IMG/VR virus record: IMGVR_UViG_3300036859_000185
Location: 1-23,425 of that record
DNA from: a virus
DNA length: 23,425 bases
Strand: one strand, 5' to 3'
Position numbers and translations under genes: made by a program. Shown one piece after another: positions 22,590-23,425 of this stretch; the first letter of the stretch is position 1, and each line of letters begins with the position of its first letter. The notes under the pieces were generated by a model. That model ran no database searches and was not told the DNA's origin. It saw nothing but the letters and a program-made list of their open reading frames with translations.

Positions 22590-22874
22590 ATGGCAAAAGA
22601 AGCCGAGTTCAACCACAAGGCAGCCAAGTTCAGCCGCGAGCTGGCTTTGCTGACAGATCACAGCGTGGTCATCCCCTTGGACTTGGCCACCTTGATGGTA
22701 ACGGCCACAATCATGGCGATCGAACAGATCGACAGGCTCAAGCCTGGTGACAGCACTCCTGCCGCTTTATTGGCCATGCACGCGCTGCTTGGCCGCGAGG
22801 ACCAGTTCAAGGCTTTGGCCGAGATGGTGGTCGAGCAAGGGCAAGAGTGCCTTAAAAAAGCAGGTAGGTTGTGA
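22590..22874 (+). CDS. Unknown 94-residue helical protein
   Basis: The ATG at 22590 follows the preceding stop by one base; AGGGTGG upstream may serve as ribosome binding site. The protein is helical: MAKEAEFNHKAAKFSRELAL, IPLDLATLMVTATIMAIEQI, STPAALLAMHALLGREDQFK, and MVVEQGQECLKKAGRL. The hydrophobic middle is more likely a buried helix than a membrane span because charged residues flank it closely. No family is recognised. Confidence 0.78.
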   Translation: MAKEAEFNHKAAKFSRELALLTDHSVVIPLDLATLMVTATIMAIEQIDRLKPGDSTPAALLAMHALLGREDQFKALAEMVVEQGQECLKKAGRL

Positions 22875-22909
22875 TTGGTTTGGCATATTTCGCACGAAAG
22901 GAGAATCTT

Positions 22910-23206
22910 GTGAGCACCCAGAAAGAAGTTTGGACCGCACAGAAGCAGACCGTTGACACCGCTACGGTCGGCATACCAGCCAGGGTCGGCCAGAACGTCT
23001 TGGTCATTACCGGCACGTACTTCTACTTCGGCCGGCTGGTGACGGCCAACTGCGACTTCATCGAGATCGCCGACCCCTACATCGTCTACGAGACCGGCGA
23101 GTGGTCGGCCACGAAGTTCAAGGACGCCCAGCGCGTCTCCAAGAACACCCTCTTGATCTCGGTAGGGCACATCGAGTCGATCCATGTGACCGAGAAAGTG
23201 GTGTAG
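22910..23206 (+). CDS. DUF6948-like small phage protein
   Basis: 98 residues from a GTG at 22910 (MSTQKEVWTAQKQTVDTATV). This start is preferred over the upstream GTG at 22871 because AAAGGAG lies six bases before it. The segment NVLVITGTYFYFGRLVTANC, then DFIEIADPYIVYETGEWSAT and LLISVGHIESIHV, follows the pattern of a small phage beta-barrel family I recall as DUF6948 (R-T-Y-S-A-G-V-H-x-G-x-L ... A-R-R-V-W-Y-W ...). Here the aromatic and turn positions are similar but diverged. Function is unknown. It is immediately followed by the hexamer repeat gene, and the same frame remains open past its TAG. Confidence 0.7.
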   Translation: MSTQKEVWTAQKQTVDTATVGIPARVGQNVLVITGTYFYFGRLVTANCDFIEIADPYIVYETGEWSATKFKDAQRVSKNTLLISVGHIESIHVTEKVV

Positions 23207-23207
23207 C

Positions 23208-23423
23208 ATGGTGAAGCCAAGAAGATCACCAAAGTCGTGGTCGGGATCGTGGTCGTGGTCGGGGTCGTGGTCGGGGTCGGGGTCGTGGTCGGGGTCGTGG
23301 TCGTGGTCGGGGTCGTGGTCGTGGTCGCGGTCGCGGTCGTGGTCGCGGTCGCGGTCGTGGTCGTGGTCGGGGTCGGGGTCGTGGTCGGGGTCGTGGTCGG
23401 GGTCGGGGTCGGGGTCGGCATGA
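23208..23423 (+). CDS. Ser-Trp/Gly/Arg dipeptide-repeat protein
   Basis: 71 residues. The ATG at 23208 lies one base after the stop of the DUF6948-like gene, and the TGA at 23421-23423 overlaps an ATG (ATGA), as in coupled genes. After MVKPRRSPK comes thirty Ser-X dipeptides (X = Trp 14, Gly 12, Arg 4) and a final Ser-Ala. It has no known domain. All six frames are open here, so this frame is only the one with a start and stop in conventional places. The alternatives are an Arg-Gly frame and a Val/Gly frame on this strand and Thr/Pro, Pro-Arg and Asp-X frames on the other. Confidence 0.5.
   Translation: MVKPRRSPKSWSGSWSWSGSWSGSGSWSGSWSWSGSWSWSRSRSWSRSRSWSWSGSGSWSGSWSGSGSGSA
23235..23418 (+). 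repeat. Thirty-copy TCGNGG hexanucleotide array
   Basis: Thirty uninterrupted hexamers TCGNGG run from 23235 to 23414, then TCGG. N is T in 14 copies, G in 12 and C in 4, never A. The only other change is one GGG to GGA in the second unit. Variation sits at one position, which is a four-fold degenerate third base for Arg (CGN) in one plus frame and for Pro (CCN) in one minus frame. No stop occurs in any frame. Confidence 0.97.
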
Positions 23424-23425
23424 GC

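Noticed and set aside
23235-23418. CRISPR array or iteron origin
   Set aside because: The units are directly abutting hexamers with no spacers, unlike CRISPR, and lie inside an apparent gene cluster.
23086-23421. Minus-strand Thr/Pro repeat protein of 111 residues
   Set aside because: It starts at the array edge without a ribosome binding site and would end antisense to the DUF6948-like gene. It is kept only as one of the six open frames.

Overview
The window is a GC-rich stretch of a tailed (Caudoviricetes) phage genome. It most likely belongs to a short-tailed, podovirus-like virus: there is a portal, a head-tail adaptor and a tail-nozzle-like protein, but no tape measure, tail tube or sheath. 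One phage-encoded gene resembles the prepilin-like proteins that are very abundant in Planctomycetes and other PVC bacteria, so a host in that group is my best guess (inference). No tRNA, CRISPR array or insertion sequence was seen.

Positions 1-19232 hold one long late module, all on the minus strand and read right to left. Its genes overlap by 1-4 bases (ATGA, TAATG, TGATG) or are separated by a few bases. In transcription order it contains: a small-terminase-like gene, a prepilin-like protein, a small Cys-rich protein, the large terminase, two small genes, the portal, two small genes, a beta-helix protein, the scaffold, the major capsid protein, a lectin-like beta protein, the adaptor, three beta-rich decoration-type proteins, a large beta-propeller/tail-nozzle protein, several small tail or fibre genes, and two glutamine-rich internal-virion-type proteins. 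The last of these runs off the left edge.

Positions 19233-21940 form a mostly non-coding divide on the plus strand. A short plus-strand gene (19275-19475) is followed by about 950 bases with no convincing gene. Then comes a 153-residue unknown protein behind a leader that can fold into mutually exclusive hairpins, and a strong terminator. About 980 bases without a gene follow. They are packed with hairpins, including two GNRA-capped ones and a 12-bp stem, and end in a near-perfect Rho-independent terminator. I read this as a large structured non-coding RNA of the size class of the phage ornate RNAs (GOLLD, ROOL), but I cannot assign it to a known family.

Positions 22088-23425 are a plus-strand cluster of small genes with good ribosome binding sites: a single-span membrane protein, two unknowns, and a small beta protein resembling the phage DUF6948 group. 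The cluster ends in a 180-bp array of thirty TCGNGG hexamers that leaves all six frames open. The plus-strand reading with a start is a 71-residue Ser-Trp/Gly/Arg protein whose stop overlaps an ATG. The array, the RNA region and the prepilin-like gene are the most interesting parts of the window.
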